NCBI GenBank assembly: GCA_028285035.1
Contig: JANQQF010000038.1
Span: 284,889-348,888 of the forward strand
Origin: Phycisphaerae bacterium
Lineage (GTDB): Bacteria; Chloroflexota; Anaerolineae; 4572-78; J111
DNA: 64,000 nt
Direction of reading: 5' to 3'
Shown: positions 28,513-36,737 of the stretch, piece by piece
How the letters are laid out: the number at the start of each line of letters is the position of its first letter
Position numbering within the stretch: position 1 is the stretch's first letter
The notes under the pieces: generated by a model
The model's database searches: none
Seen by the model: only the letters and a program-made list of their open reading frames with translations
Told to the model about the DNA's origin: nothing
Position numbers and translations under genes: made by a program

Positions 28513-31250
28513 TTATGATTCACATCCTGAATGATAGGAATTTTTATCGTAAATGTTGTGCCTTGCCCAGGGGTGCTATCCACCAAAAGCTCTCCATCAT
28601 GCTGTTTTACAATATTGTAACTGATCGATAGACCTAATCCAGTTCCCTGACCAACCTCTTTTGTTGTAAAGAAGGGGTCAAAAATCTTGTCTAGATTCTC
28701 TATAGCTATCCCCGGCCCAGTATCTTTTATTTGACATAGCAAATATTCTTTAGATTGCTTTTTTATAAAATGTGTACCCTGAGTTTCTTCGTGAATTTCT
28801 ACATCTTGTCTGGTTGAAATTGTTAGTGTACCTGGTTTTTCGGGAGTATTCATCATTGCTTGAATTGCATTGTTCATCAAATTAACAAAGACTTGTTTAA
28901 TCTGATTAACGTCGAGCAAGATGGGATCGAGTTTCGAGAAAGTTCTTTCCAATTTGATATACGGGCTGATGGTTTGTGTATAAACTAATGAAATTGCATC
29001 TTCGATAAGTGAGTTAATATCTACTGGAAATCGCCGAGGATTATCTGTTCTAGCGAAGTTAAGAAGATTGTGCACAATGCTATGGGCTCGATGTGCCTCA
29101 GAATAAATTAACTCTAAATCTTCTTTATATTTCGTATCAATCTTCGTTGTTGAGTTGAGTAAACTTGTGAGAGCAATGATTGTTGTTAACGGATTGTTAA
29201 TCTCGTGAGCAACCCCAGCTGCTAGCTCACCGACTGCTGCTAATTTCCCACTTTGCACTAATTGATGTTGGGTTTGTTCTAAGCGCCTGATTGTTCGAGT
29301 CTGACTTTCATATAACTGGGCATTTTCTATGGCAGTGGCAGCTGGAATGGCAATCGATTGAAGTAGGGTTAAATCCTCCTGATTAAAGCTGCCAGATTTT
29401 TTATTGAGAACTTCAAGGACACCAATAGTTCGACCCTTCGTTTGAAGGGGAACACATAAAATTGACTCCGTATGAAATCCACTTCCTTTATCAATATCGG
29501 CAAAAAATCGATTATCCATTTCAACATTGGGAACAACTACAGGCTGCCCTTTTTCAGCAACCCAACCAGCAATGCCTTGCCCCAAGGGTAGTCTTACGTT
29601 CAGGATATAGTCTGCCCCTTCTCCTGAAGCTGCTGCAAACCAAATTTCACTTGTCTCATCATCTCGTAAGGCAACAGAGGCAGCGGCGACATTCATCAAA
29701 CGTGTGGTTTCATTTGTAATAACAGTTAATGTTTTCTTCAAATCTAAAGTTGAGGTGATTGCTTGGCCAATTTGGTTGAGGGATTTCAATTCCTGAATGT
29801 GCTGGTTGTTGGTATCGTATAGTCTGGCATTTTCAATAGCAATGGCAAGCTGATCACCTAAGGTTTCTAAGGCCGAAACGTGATATTTATCAAATGCCTC
29901 AAGTTGAGTGCTTTGCAAGTCAAGAACCCCAATCGCCTTGGTCCCCATAACGATTGGAACACATAATTCGGAACGAACCTCCCGGTTATTTTGATCAAAA
30001 ATATATCTTGGATCCTGAGCAACATCATTGGCCAGAATCGTTTGGTTGGTTGCAAAAGCCCAACCAATTAACCCCTGTTGCAATTGATGAACTGGATTAG
30101 CTTTCCGAAGCTGTTCGGTCTCAATTTCTGTGCTGGCTCTTTGTTCAACCAACCGTGTATTTTCATTAAACAAATGAATAGACACTTTGAAGAAAGAAAA
30201 ACTACGTCGTATGGCTTGGACAACCATCCGAAGCATAGCATCTAAATTTAAGATTGATGTAGCCGCCTGTCCAACTTGATTAATTAGAGCCAATTGAATA
30301 GATCGCTCAGATTGATTTTTGAATAGTAAGGCATTTTCAATAGCCATTGCAATCTGATTTGTTACTGCTGTAAAAAGTGAAAGATCGCGTTCGTTGAAAT
30401 AGCTTGGCTCTGAATGACCAATAAGATAAACACCTCTAGCCTCAACCCGCGCTAGAGTTATCGGAATAGCTACAATACAATATTCCTGCTCAGGTAGATA
30501 AGCGGCTCGAAACCATCTTGAATCTAGTCTCGTGTTTTCCAAAATTGTAGGTTGATTGTGATCTAATACCCAACCTTCGATACCATCATTAAGTAATCTT
30601 TGGGCAAAACGCCGACCAGCAAGCCCTGTGAGCTCTTCTTGTCCTGGCTGTGTAGAGCGATAGTAACTGATTTCTTCATTCTCAATAAGCAGCAACGCTG
30701 AAAAATGAGCTTCCAGATAGTATGTTAACGTAAGAACTCGCTCAAATAAATCATTGATATTTAGAAAATGTCTGTTCAAAGTCTGGTTTATGCCAAATAG
30801 TAAAGTAAGATGTTCCGGATTAGAGGATAAGGTGTCAAAACTAGGGGTAGATGTGGTAATGTACTCCGTTAGTTGCGAGATGATTTCTTCCGAATTTTTG
30901 GGGCAGGGTAAAAGAAAAATATGTTGTGCCTTAAACCAAGGCGGTAGCTCATCATCAGCTTGATGACTCAAGATTAAAATTTTTTTTGCTCGGACGAGCT
31001 TCGTTGACTTGGGTTGGATTGCGATACTGATATCTACGATTAGTAGATCAATACTCGATAAAAAATAGGAAATCTCATCAATGGTATTAAAAGTTCGTAC
31101 ATAGTGTTCATTTTCAAGTGTTTGTTTTAATAATAATAAAGGCTGATTGGCCCCATCGATTAAAGCAATTTGCAGAGATGACAAAAGATTTGGGGATAAT
31201 TTAGGCGAGGACTTTAAATTTGTTTGTAACGAGCGTTTGTAGTGAGACAT
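28509..31250 (-). CDS. Multi-GAF histidine kinase with degenerate N-terminal receiver
   Basis: This 913-residue soluble protein is the first gene of a three-gene overlapping operon. Residues about 26-135 resemble a receiver fold but lack the usual acidic pair (IALIDGAN) and the Lys-Pro end. They keep an Asp in LLIVDIS near 73. Three GAF domains follow (about 145-305, 320-475, 490-650). HisKA has His682 in GVAHEINNPL, and HATPase_c has N-box NLMNNAIQAM, G1 DTGPGIA and G2 GTGLGL. GAF2 is of the recurring subtype shared with the giant proteins. The degenerate receiver may be a pseudoreceiver docking site. Confidence 0.88.
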   Translation of the reverse strand: MSHYKRSLQTNLKSSPKLSPNLLSSLQIALIDGANQPLLLLKQTLENEHYVRTFNTIDEISYFLSSIDLLIVDISIAIQPKSTKLVRAKKILILSHQADDELPPWFKAQHIFLLPCPKNSEEIISQLTEYITTSTPSFDTLSSNPEHLTLLFGINQTLNRHFLNINDLFERVLTLTYYLEAHFSALLLIENEEISYYRSTQPGQEELTGLAGRRFAQRLLNDGIEGWVLDHNQPTILENTRLDSRWFRAAYLPEQEYCIVAIPITLARVEARGVYLIGHSEPSYFNERDLSLFTAVTNQIAMAIENALLFKNQSERSIQLALINQVGQAATSILNLDAMLRMVVQAIRRSFSFFKVSIHLFNENTRLVEQRASTEIETEQLRKANPVHQLQQGLIGWAFATNQTILANDVAQDPRYIFDQNNREVRSELCVPIVMGTKAIGVLDLQSTQLEAFDKYHVSALETLGDQLAIAIENARLYDTNNQHIQELKSLNQIGQAITSTLDLKKTLTVITNETTRLMNVAAASVALRDDETSEIWFAAASGEGADYILNVRLPLGQGIAGWVAEKGQPVVVPNVEMDNRFFADIDKGSGFHTESILCVPLQTKGRTIGVLEVLNKKSGSFNQEDLTLLQSIAIPAATAIENAQLYESQTRTIRRLEQTQHQLVQSGKLAAVGELAAGVAHEINNPLTTIIALTSLLNSTTKIDTKYKEDLELIYSEAHRAHSIVHNLLNFARTDNPRRFPVDINSLIEDAISLVYTQTISPYIKLERTFSKLDPILLDVNQIKQVFVNLMNNAIQAMMNTPEKPGTLTISTRQDVEIHEETQGTHFIKKQSKEYLLCQIKDTGPGIAIENLDKIFDPFFTTKEVGQGTGLGLSISYNIVKQHDGELLVDSTPGQGTTFTIKIPIIQDVNHK

Positions 31251-31427
31251 GATGTAGTTTTATCTTGGGTTGAATATTCTAGTGCTAAGAGTATAACACG
31301 AGCCTAGAGGGGGTGCAATAGCTTATTTCGATTGCAGGAAGCTGCTTTCTATGAAAGGGGCAATAATTGAAATTTTAGAGGCTTTGTGTTACTATATCCC
31401 CAGCGGATTATGTTAACCTAGCTTCAT

Positions 31428-32465
31428 GTGGTCAAAGCGATGTCGACAAAAAAAATCTTACAAGCAAAAATTCAGCGGCTCGAAGAATTACGAAAATACC
31501 AATCTTATTACGGCCCTAATACACCCTACCCGGTTATCGTAGAAATCAATGATCTTGAGACAGAAATTAATCATTTGCTTGAACAGCGACAAAATCGTCG
31601 GACTCAAAATGTACGAAAAAAGAACAAGAAAAGTATTATTCCGTGGTGGCAATTTTGGCGAATGTCTCAGTCTACATTTGATGCCGTTGTTTCAATTGCA
31701 TTTGTAGCATTCCTGTTTTTCCTTGGAGCAATTCTTTACACAGTTTATGTAAATAATATACCGGAGCAGTCTGGATCATCCTCAGCGAATTATCAAGTCC
31801 TTCAACCAGATGGAGTGCCAACACTTCGCCCAACCTTTACCCCAACTGGTCAAGTACCACAAGACACCGGGGATGTTCCAGTCGCTCAGGTAGCCTCACT
31901 TGAATTTGCTTTGCCTCCGGCTGAAAAAGAAGCAACTCAGGTTCCCACACCTGTCCCCTCGATAACGTCAACGCCATTCCCGACACCAACCGAAACGTCG
32001 ATACCAACTGCTACCCCCTTGCCTACAAATACGCCTCGTCCCTTGCCGACAGCAACGCCCGCCCCACCAACAGCAACCCCTGCGCCTGTTTTCCCCTTCT
32101 CAGTCGTTGAGCAAGGCAATCGTATGTTTCAAGGAACATCCTATCATGTGATAACCGTTTATATAGCTATCGTGAGTCCTGGTAATGTACCTATTGGCGG
32201 TTATCGGATTGTGGCTAATAGCACAGCAGGTGGTTATATTGAAAGTAGCGAGAGTGATTGGCATTGGAGTGTTGCTAATTGTCTTGATTGTGGTTATATA
32301 AAACAGGGGAATCTCAAGCTTGAACTGGGTACGTATGAAGATGTAACCTGGAACTTGACATTGGTTGACTCAAATGGCTCTCCGGTTTCAGATATTTACC
32401 CGCTTTCCTATAGTTCAAACCCTGACCAATGGACCTGGGATTTCGTTCTTTTTCGACAAAGATAG
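31428..32465 (+). CDS. Single-pass membrane protein with coiled-coil head and Pro/Thr-rich stalk
   Basis: This 345-residue protein has a cytoplasmic N-terminal part (about 8-60) with two helices separated by YYGPNTPYPV. That pattern resembles short helical modules found at the ends of STAND/TIR/CHAT-type proteins in filamentous bacteria. A basic stretch (RKKNKK) and one transmembrane helix (about 84-107) follow. An extracellular linker very rich in Pro and Thr (about 130-220) leads to a C-terminal beta-rich domain (about 222-345) with two Cys in NCLDCG. The GTG start is uncertain; an ATG at 31440 gives a protein four residues shorter. It has no recognised function. The layout suggests a surface-exposed binding domain tethered by a stalk. 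It is divergent from the kinase operon at 31250. Confidence 0.7.
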   Translation: MVKAMSTKKILQAKIQRLEELRKYQSYYGPNTPYPVIVEINDLETEINHLLEQRQNRRTQNVRKKNKKSIIPWWQFWRMSQSTFDAVVSIAFVAFLFFLGAILYTVYVNNIPEQSGSSSANYQVLQPDGVPTLRPTFTPTGQVPQDTGDVPVAQVASLEFALPPAEKEATQVPTPVPSITSTPFPTPTETSIPTATPLPTNTPRPLPTATPAPPTATPAPVFPFSVVEQGNRMFQGTSYHVITVYIAIVSPGNVPIGGYRIVANSTAGGYIESSESDWHWSVANCLDCGYIKQGNLKLELGTYEDVTWNLTLVDSNGSPVSDIYPLSYSSNPDQWTWDFVLFRQR

Positions 32466-32502
32466 ACGTTCCTCTTTGGTTAAAATTTTAGTATAAAAAA
32501 CC

Positions 32503-32531
32503 TTGACACTTACCTTAAAGTGTTGTATTAT
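32503..32531 (+). promoter_or_regulatory. Promoter of tRNA-Leu
   Basis: Consensus TTGACA (32503-32508) is followed after 17 nt by TATTAT (32526-32531). Transcription would start near 32538, about 54 nt before the tRNA. Confidence 0.75.
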
Positions 32532-32591
32532 GCCCCTCTGTCGTTGGGTTTATCGCAGTTTTCCATATCACGACAATTACAAAAATAGTTT

Positions 32592-32678
32592 GGGCCGGTG
32601 GCGGAACAGGCAGACGCAGGGGACTTAAAATCCCCCGAGGCTTATCACCTCGTGTGGGTTCGAATCCCACCCGGCCCA
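32592..32678 (+). tRNA. tRNA-Leu (anticodon UAA)
   Basis: This is an 87-nt class II tRNA. The acceptor stem GGGCCGG (32592-32598) pairs perfectly with CCGGCCC (32671-32677), followed by discriminator A. The D-arm has the leucine-type GCGGAACAGGCAGACGC. The anticodon stem GGGGA/TCCCC encloses CTTAAAA, giving anticodon TAA. A long variable arm (CGAGG...CCTCG) and a TTCGAAT T-loop complete it. CCA is not encoded. Confidence 0.97.
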
Positions 32679-32680
32679 TA

Positions 32681-32730
32681 ATAAAACGTGAAACGTAGCT
32701 CAATGGCAAAGCGTTTCACGTTTTATTTTG
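32681..32730 (+). terminator. Terminator of tRNA-Leu with tRNA-like loop
   Basis: A perfect 15-bp inverted repeat has arms at 32681-32695 and 32712-32726, followed by TTTTG. The 16-nt loop reads like a tRNA D-arm (GTAGCTCAATGGCA). The remaining gap up to 32931 shows no ORF or clear structure. Confidence 0.75.
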
Positions 32731-32931
32731 CATTAAGTATTTGGCAAAAAGTTTTGTAAAATAAAGCATTGTGCAAAAATCGAAAATAGCCTCGAATATC
32801 GTCAATCTCGCGCCAAATCTAGAAGTAAACGATAAAAGCGGTCTCGTTTTGAGCAAAAATCGCTAACCGATATTCATTGGTTTTTCTTAAACTTCTTGCT
32901 GTTTACTTAAGAATACTTATTTAATACGGGA

Positions 32932-34368
32932 ATGTTTCAAATGACGGCACTACTACTAAAAAATGCTGATGTTTTGGTTACAATGCAATCGAATATGGAC
33001 TTCAAAAGTAACGAGATTCGGAGTGGGGCAATTTTTATTGAAGACAATATAATTCGGTTGGTTGGGACCACTGAAGAGGTTGTTCAGCAAATAAGCTCAG
33101 ATGATATATACCGTGATTTGAGCCAAATTGATGAAATTGATGCAACAGGCTGCGTTGTGATGCCTGGTTTGATAAACTGCCATCATCATCTCTATCAAAC
33201 ATTAACCCGTACAATTGGCACGGGGACTGGAAAAATCCTTTTTGATTGGCTAAAATATCTCTATCCGATTTGGGCTGAAATGACTCCTGAGGCTGTATAC
33301 GTTAGCGCAAAAGTTGGCCTGGCTGAACTTGTTCTGAGCGGTTGTACTACCGTTGCCGATCATTTATATCTCTTCCCTAATGGAAGTAAAATAGATGATG
33401 AAATTCAGGCAGCTCAGGAAATTGGCGTCCGTTTTCACCCTACCCGTGGTAGTATGAGTCTTGGCGAAAGTCAAGGAGGATTGCCGCCAGATCGAGTTTG
33501 TGATACAGAACCTAACATCATTAAGGATTGTATTCGGGCGATTGAGACGTTTCACGATCCTGATCCCTATTCAATGATACGTATTGGGTTAGCGCCCTGT
33601 TCCCCGTTTAGTGTCACTGAGGCGCTTATGCGTGAAACTGTTGATTTGGCTAGACAATATCCACTTGTAAATTTACATACGCACCTAGCCGAAACAAAGG
33701 ATGAGGAACGATTTTGTCTGGAGACTTTCGGTAAGCGGCCGGTTGAGTATGCTGAGTCGTTGAATTGGGCTGGGGAAGATGTTTGGTTTGCCCATATGGT
33801 GCATCCAAATGATACAGAAATAGAGTGGCTTGCCCAGTCGCGTTCAGGGGTTTGTCATTGTCCCAGTAGCAATATGATTTTGGCCTCTGGTATTGCTCCA
33901 GTCCGCCAAATGATTGATAAAAACGTACGGGTTGGCTTGGGAGTCGATGGCTCGGCTAGTAATGATGGGAATCACATACTTGGTGAAGCTCGTCAAGCAA
34001 TGTTACTGCAACGAGTAGGCTGGCCGGGTTTTGAGACCCGCGCTGATCGTTTTGATGCCCGCGAGGCGTTGGCTTTAGCCACGACAGGCGGGGCAAAAGT
34101 TCTGCGTCGGGATGATATCGGCACATTAGCTGTTGGACAAGCCGCCGATTTTGTCGCGTTTCGAGTCGACGATTTGGCTCACGCTGGTAGTTTAGCAGAT
34201 CCAGTTGCCTCGTTAGTTACGTGCGCTCCAACTCAGGTTTGGTTGTCCGTTATCAATGGGCGGATTATTGTTAAAGATGGGGAGTTTTTACCTTTTGAGT
34301 TAGGGCCTGTCATTGAACGACATAATCAAATTAGTTTAGAAATGATGCAACGAGCAAACGTGATATAA
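32932..34368 (+). CDS. 8-oxoguanine deaminase / related amidohydrolase
   Basis: This 478-residue amidohydrolase belongs to the cytosine deaminase/atrazine chlorohydrolase branch. The metal-binding HHHLYQ motif is near residue 84-89. The second metal His is in NLHTHLAET, followed by HMVHP and the catalytic Asp in GLGVDGSASND. The pattern TLTRTIGTG, LFDWL, then SGCTTVADHLYLFP is that of 8-oxoguanine deaminases, which convert 8-oxoguanine to urate in purine salvage or detoxification. Isoguanine or triazine-like substrates cannot be excluded. It is the first gene of a three-gene plus-strand operon with a TPR protein and ClpS. Confidence 0.82.
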   Translation: MFQMTALLLKNADVLVTMQSNMDFKSNEIRSGAIFIEDNIIRLVGTTEEVVQQISSDDIYRDLSQIDEIDATGCVVMPGLINCHHHLYQTLTRTIGTGTGKILFDWLKYLYPIWAEMTPEAVYVSAKVGLAELVLSGCTTVADHLYLFPNGSKIDDEIQAAQEIGVRFHPTRGSMSLGESQGGLPPDRVCDTEPNIIKDCIRAIETFHDPDPYSMIRIGLAPCSPFSVTEALMRETVDLARQYPLVNLHTHLAETKDEERFCLETFGKRPVEYAESLNWAGEDVWFAHMVHPNDTEIEWLAQSRSGVCHCPSSNMILASGIAPVRQMIDKNVRVGLGVDGSASNDGNHILGEARQAMLLQRVGWPGFETRADRFDAREALALATTGGAKVLRRDDIGTLAVGQAADFVAFRVDDLAHAGSLADPVASLVTCAPTQVWLSVINGRIIVKDGEFLPFELGPVIERHNQISLEMMQRANVI

Positions 34369-34378
34369 CGAATCATTT

Positions 34379-35344
34379 GTGAACGTGATGCAAAAACTTA
34401 ACTATCTTCAAGACAAAAAACTTAGCCCAGTTGATGAATTACGAGCATTGTTGACCTCTTTAGAAGAACGTCAGGTAAAATTAGCTAAGATGGGATCAAC
34501 TCAGGCTCTGGAAGTGTTACGAGATCTGGATCAGGTTAATGATCTATTTAACACATTGCTCGAAACAGATATAAACCTATTATCTGAAGAGGGGCGTTTT
34601 GAAACGATTCAGTCACGAATTCGACGGAATGCACCTGTTTTTTTGCGTAATGTAGGCGGAGCTAAGGCTTTAAGTCAATATCGCCCCCCTGACACCAATC
34701 ACCGGGAACAGTGGTGGTGGTATATCGACCAAATTGTTGCACAGCGACGAGCCCGGCAACGACAACGATACCTGATAATTATTGCTATTCTTTTAATTAT
34801 TTTTGGTGGGACATATTTAGCCCTCACCACAATTTTCGCCCCCTCACCAGAGGTTATTGCTCGTGTAGAGGCTGAGAATCAGGCAGACCAATCTGTTCTA
34901 GAGCAAGAGTATGATATAGCACTCTCATACATTCAAGAGGGGCTGGTAAAAGTACCCAATGACACAGGTTTGTTAATTTATCAGGGAGTTCTCGCCGGTG
35001 TGCTATCAAATACCCAATTGTCTGAGATGAGTTTCAACCAGGCTCAGGCTCAAACCCAAACACGCCCTCTTGATTTTTTCCTGGTTAGAAGTCAGCTGCA
35101 GTTACGAGTTAGCCGTTTTGACCTTGCCGAACAAGATGCTCGATTGGTCATTGAGCAAGATGATGCGAATGCTAGAGGATGGTTATTGTTGGCTCAGTCA
35201 TTACAGTCACAAGATAAAATAGCTGAAGCAATCTCGGCTTATCAAACAGCCAGTGATTTGGCCTTTGAACAGGGGGAGAGCGAAATTGTTGTTTTAGCTC
35301 GGTTTGCCCTATCCCAACTGATTGCGGCCCCAGAGGTTGAGTAA
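34379..35344 (+). CDS. Membrane-anchored TPR protein
   Basis: This 321-residue protein has a helical cytoplasmic N-terminus (about 1-125), one transmembrane segment (about 133-155, YLIIIAILLIIFGGTYLALT) and a C-terminal TPR array (about 170-315). The TPR helices show A-x-x-x-I-x-x-x-L patterns such as YDIALSYIQEGLVKVPND. The chosen start is GTG, 11 nt after the stop of the deaminase; ATG at 34388 is an alternative. It has no enzymatic motif. It probably scaffolds a complex at the membrane. The close spacing to clpS (3 nt) implies co-translation. Confidence 0.75.
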   Translation: MNVMQKLNYLQDKKLSPVDELRALLTSLEERQVKLAKMGSTQALEVLRDLDQVNDLFNTLLETDINLLSEEGRFETIQSRIRRNAPVFLRNVGGAKALSQYRPPDTNHREQWWWYIDQIVAQRRARQRQRYLIIIAILLIIFGGTYLALTTIFAPSPEVIARVEAENQADQSVLEQEYDIALSYIQEGLVKVPNDTGLLIYQGVLAGVLSNTQLSEMSFNQAQAQTQTRPLDFFLVRSQLQLRVSRFDLAEQDARLVIEQDDANARGWLLLAQSLQSQDKIAEAISAYQTASDLAFEQGESEIVVLARFALSQLIAAPEVE

Positions 35345-35347
35345 TAG

Positions 35348-35677
35348 ATGTATCGACATATCAGCTTAGATACCGACACAGAAACGACAGTTGACCTTGA
35401 GTTTTTGGTGTTAACCGAAGAAGAGTTAGACCGACCCTATCGTGTTGTCGTTCATAATGATGATGTCACAACGTTTGAATTTGTGATTGGTGTACTTGTG
35501 CGGATTTTTGAATTGTCTGCGTATCAAGCGGAGCAGGTGGCTTATGAGGCACACTTGAAAGGCAATGCGCTTGTTCGAACGTTGCCGCTTGAGGAGGCCA
35601 AGAGCAAGGTTTTTAAGGCTCAATACGCTGCTCGGCAGCAAGGCTTTCCCCTCACTTTTACGATTGAGCCTGAATAA
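35348..35677 (+). CDS. clpS: ClpS-like N-degron adaptor
   Basis: This 109-residue protein has a ClpS core at about 22-106. The core contains the N-degron pocket signature VVVHNDDVTTFEFVI, where NDD-x-T-x-x-E matches the canonical motif. The conserved helix AEQVAYEAHLKGNA supplies the His of the pocket. ClpS delivers substrates with destabilising N-terminal residues to a ClpAP- or ClpCP-type protease. The N-terminal extension is short. No clp protease gene is in the window. It is the last gene of the operon and converges with the HAD gene, 2 nt apart end to end. Confidence 0.88.
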   Translation: MYRHISLDTDTETTVDLEFLVLTEEELDRPYRVVVHNDDVTTFEFVIGVLVRIFELSAYQAEQVAYEAHLKGNALVRTLPLEEAKSKVFKAQYAARQQGFPLTFTIEPE

Positions 35678-35679
35678 GC

Positions 35680-36375
35680 TTATTCATCTGGGAAAACATA
35701 TTTTTCAATATCAAGTAAGCTGTCAATGACGATTGGTGCGGTAGACGGCTCCCGTCCAGGGCGATTGATAAGTAACGCATCAATGCCAACGTTATTTGCC
35801 CCTTCTATGTCATCCACTGGATTATCCCCAATATAAATAATCTGATTAGGGGGGACACCTGCCTCCTCAATGGCGATCTCAAATATTTTGGGATCAGGTT
35901 TTGTGATTCCCACAATTGCCGATACGATGATAAATTCGAAATAATCAAAAATTTCCATTTTGGGAAGTAAATCTAATAAATGGGTGCCATAATTTGAAAC
36001 GATACCCATAGGAACCCCCCGCTCTTTAAGCAAATTGAGAATGGGGAGTGAGTCTGGAAAGAGGCTATCAAAATAGTTGACTTTGAATAGCTCCCACATG
36101 TTTCTGGCAATTTCTGGACTTTGTGGAAATAATTCCTCAAAAATTGTTAACCACCAATTATTAACACTGTCATCATCATTCCCTAATCCGACGGCTTCGT
36201 GGCGTCGTAGTGATAAGGTATGAAGCATGCTTAATCTAAGATCAGCAGGTGAAACAAAACGATGAGGGCCGTCCACTGAATCTAAAAATTCTTTGAAGGG
36301 AGCATCATCTTCAAAGCCGACTAAGGTCCCGCCTACGTCGAAAATAACTGTGTGATAGCGACGATTTTTTGACAC
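35680..36375 (-). CDS. HAD-superfamily hydrolase
   Basis: This 231-residue HAD phosphatase-like protein has motif I VIFDVGGTLVG near residues 9-19 with the nucleophile Asp. A helical cap lies at about 25-90, motif II is in GIVSNYG, motif III is Lys in TKPDP, and motif IV is YIGDNPVDDIEGA. The GG in place of a second acidic residue in motif I is typical of the REG-2/haloacid dehalogenase-like branch, and the substrate is unknown. The start is GTG after AGGACAGG. About 175 nt upstream lies a terminator preceded by a branched-chain-type leader peptide, so the gene may be attenuation-controlled. Confidence 0.85.
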   Translation of the reverse strand: MSKNRRYHTVIFDVGGTLVGFEDDAPFKEFLDSVDGPHRFVSPADLRLSMLHTLSLRRHEAVGLGNDDDSVNNWWLTIFEELFPQSPEIARNMWELFKVNYFDSLFPDSLPILNLLKERGVPMGIVSNYGTHLLDLLPKMEIFDYFEFIIVSAIVGITKPDPKIFEIAIEEAGVPPNQIIYIGDNPVDDIEGANNVGIDALLINRPGREPSTAPIVIDSLLDIEKYVFPDE

Positions 36376-36548
36376 GTAAATCCTGTCCTCAATTAGTGGA
36401 TAAGTATCATATCCTCAAGCTGAGGCATGCTAAAAATTTCCTGAAAATGTGTTAAGTAAATAAGTATCACTGGTTGTCTATTAAAGAAGCGCAACAATTA
36501 TAGAAGGATATTTTGATACGAACAAGTAGCCTGGATGCTTTTTGAATA

Positions 36549-36585
36549 CAAAAACAAAAGGCCACACAATTTGTGTGACCCTTTG
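36549..36585 (-). terminator. Rho-independent terminator after the second leader
   Basis: On the minus strand a 15-bp stem with two G-U pairs is formed by 36585-36571 and 36569-36555 (CAAAGGGTCACACAA with TTGTGTGGCCTTTTG). It is followed by a U-rich run (TTTTGTTTTTG). It ends the transcript that starts at the promoter 36738-36766 unless readthrough into the HAD gene occurs. Confidence 0.8.
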
Positions 36586-36587
36586 TC

Positions 36588-36673
36588 GCGCCGTAGCAAT
36601 TACCCATAAATGGGAGGTGATGCTACGGCGCTGATAATACTACCACTACAATCATTCATTTAGCATCACCTCC
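36588..36673 (-). promoter_or_regulatory. Leader RNA with competing helices and sequestered ribosome-binding site
   Basis: On the minus strand the strong ribosome-binding site GGAGGTGATGCTA (36673-36661) is perfectly complementary over 13 nt to TAGCATCACCTCC (36625-36613). GCGCCGTAGCA (36631-36621) is perfectly complementary over 11 nt to TGCTACGGCGC (36598-36588). The two helices share TAGCA and exclude each other. A CCCAT/ATGGG mini-hairpin lies between. Ribosome position on the leader ORF would decide which forms. Confidence 0.65.
36623..36655 (-). CDS. Ile/Val-rich leader peptide (10 aa)
   Basis: ATG at 36655-36653 opens the ORF MIVVVVLSAP, closed by TAG at 36625-36623. The Ile-Val4-Leu run uses ATT GTA GTG GTA GTA TTA and matches the codon layout of the valine leader at the left window edge (shared GTAGTGGTAGT). 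A competing ATG four bases upstream (36659) lies better spaced from the GGAGG (9 nt instead of 13). It would read a different 19-residue peptide ending at 36600. I favour the valine frame because of its composition, but both are possible. Confidence 0.55.
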   Translation of the reverse strand: MIVVVVLSAP

Positions 36674-36737
36674 TTGAGTTAGGATAGCAAGTGAAAAAAT
36701 ACTTGTTTTTAAGGAGGGCTGATTTTCTTATGCAGTT

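Noticed and set aside
31937..32119. Minus-strand reading frame rich in Gly and Val opposite the stalked membrane protein
   Set aside because: It is the antisense of the Pro/Thr-rich linker; the composition follows from the codons of the plus-strand gene and it has no start signals.
32820..32860. Possible repeat shared with 60625-60650 (GTAA-x-CGATAAA and GCGGT)
   Set aside because: The shared stretch is short and interrupted; it is within what chance can give in an AT-rich genome.
36549..36673. Classical 2:3 antiterminator for the second leader
   Set aside because: The 11-bp helix ends two bases before the terminator stem and does not compete with it; no other long complement to the terminator arm was found, so I do not call it a standard attenuator.
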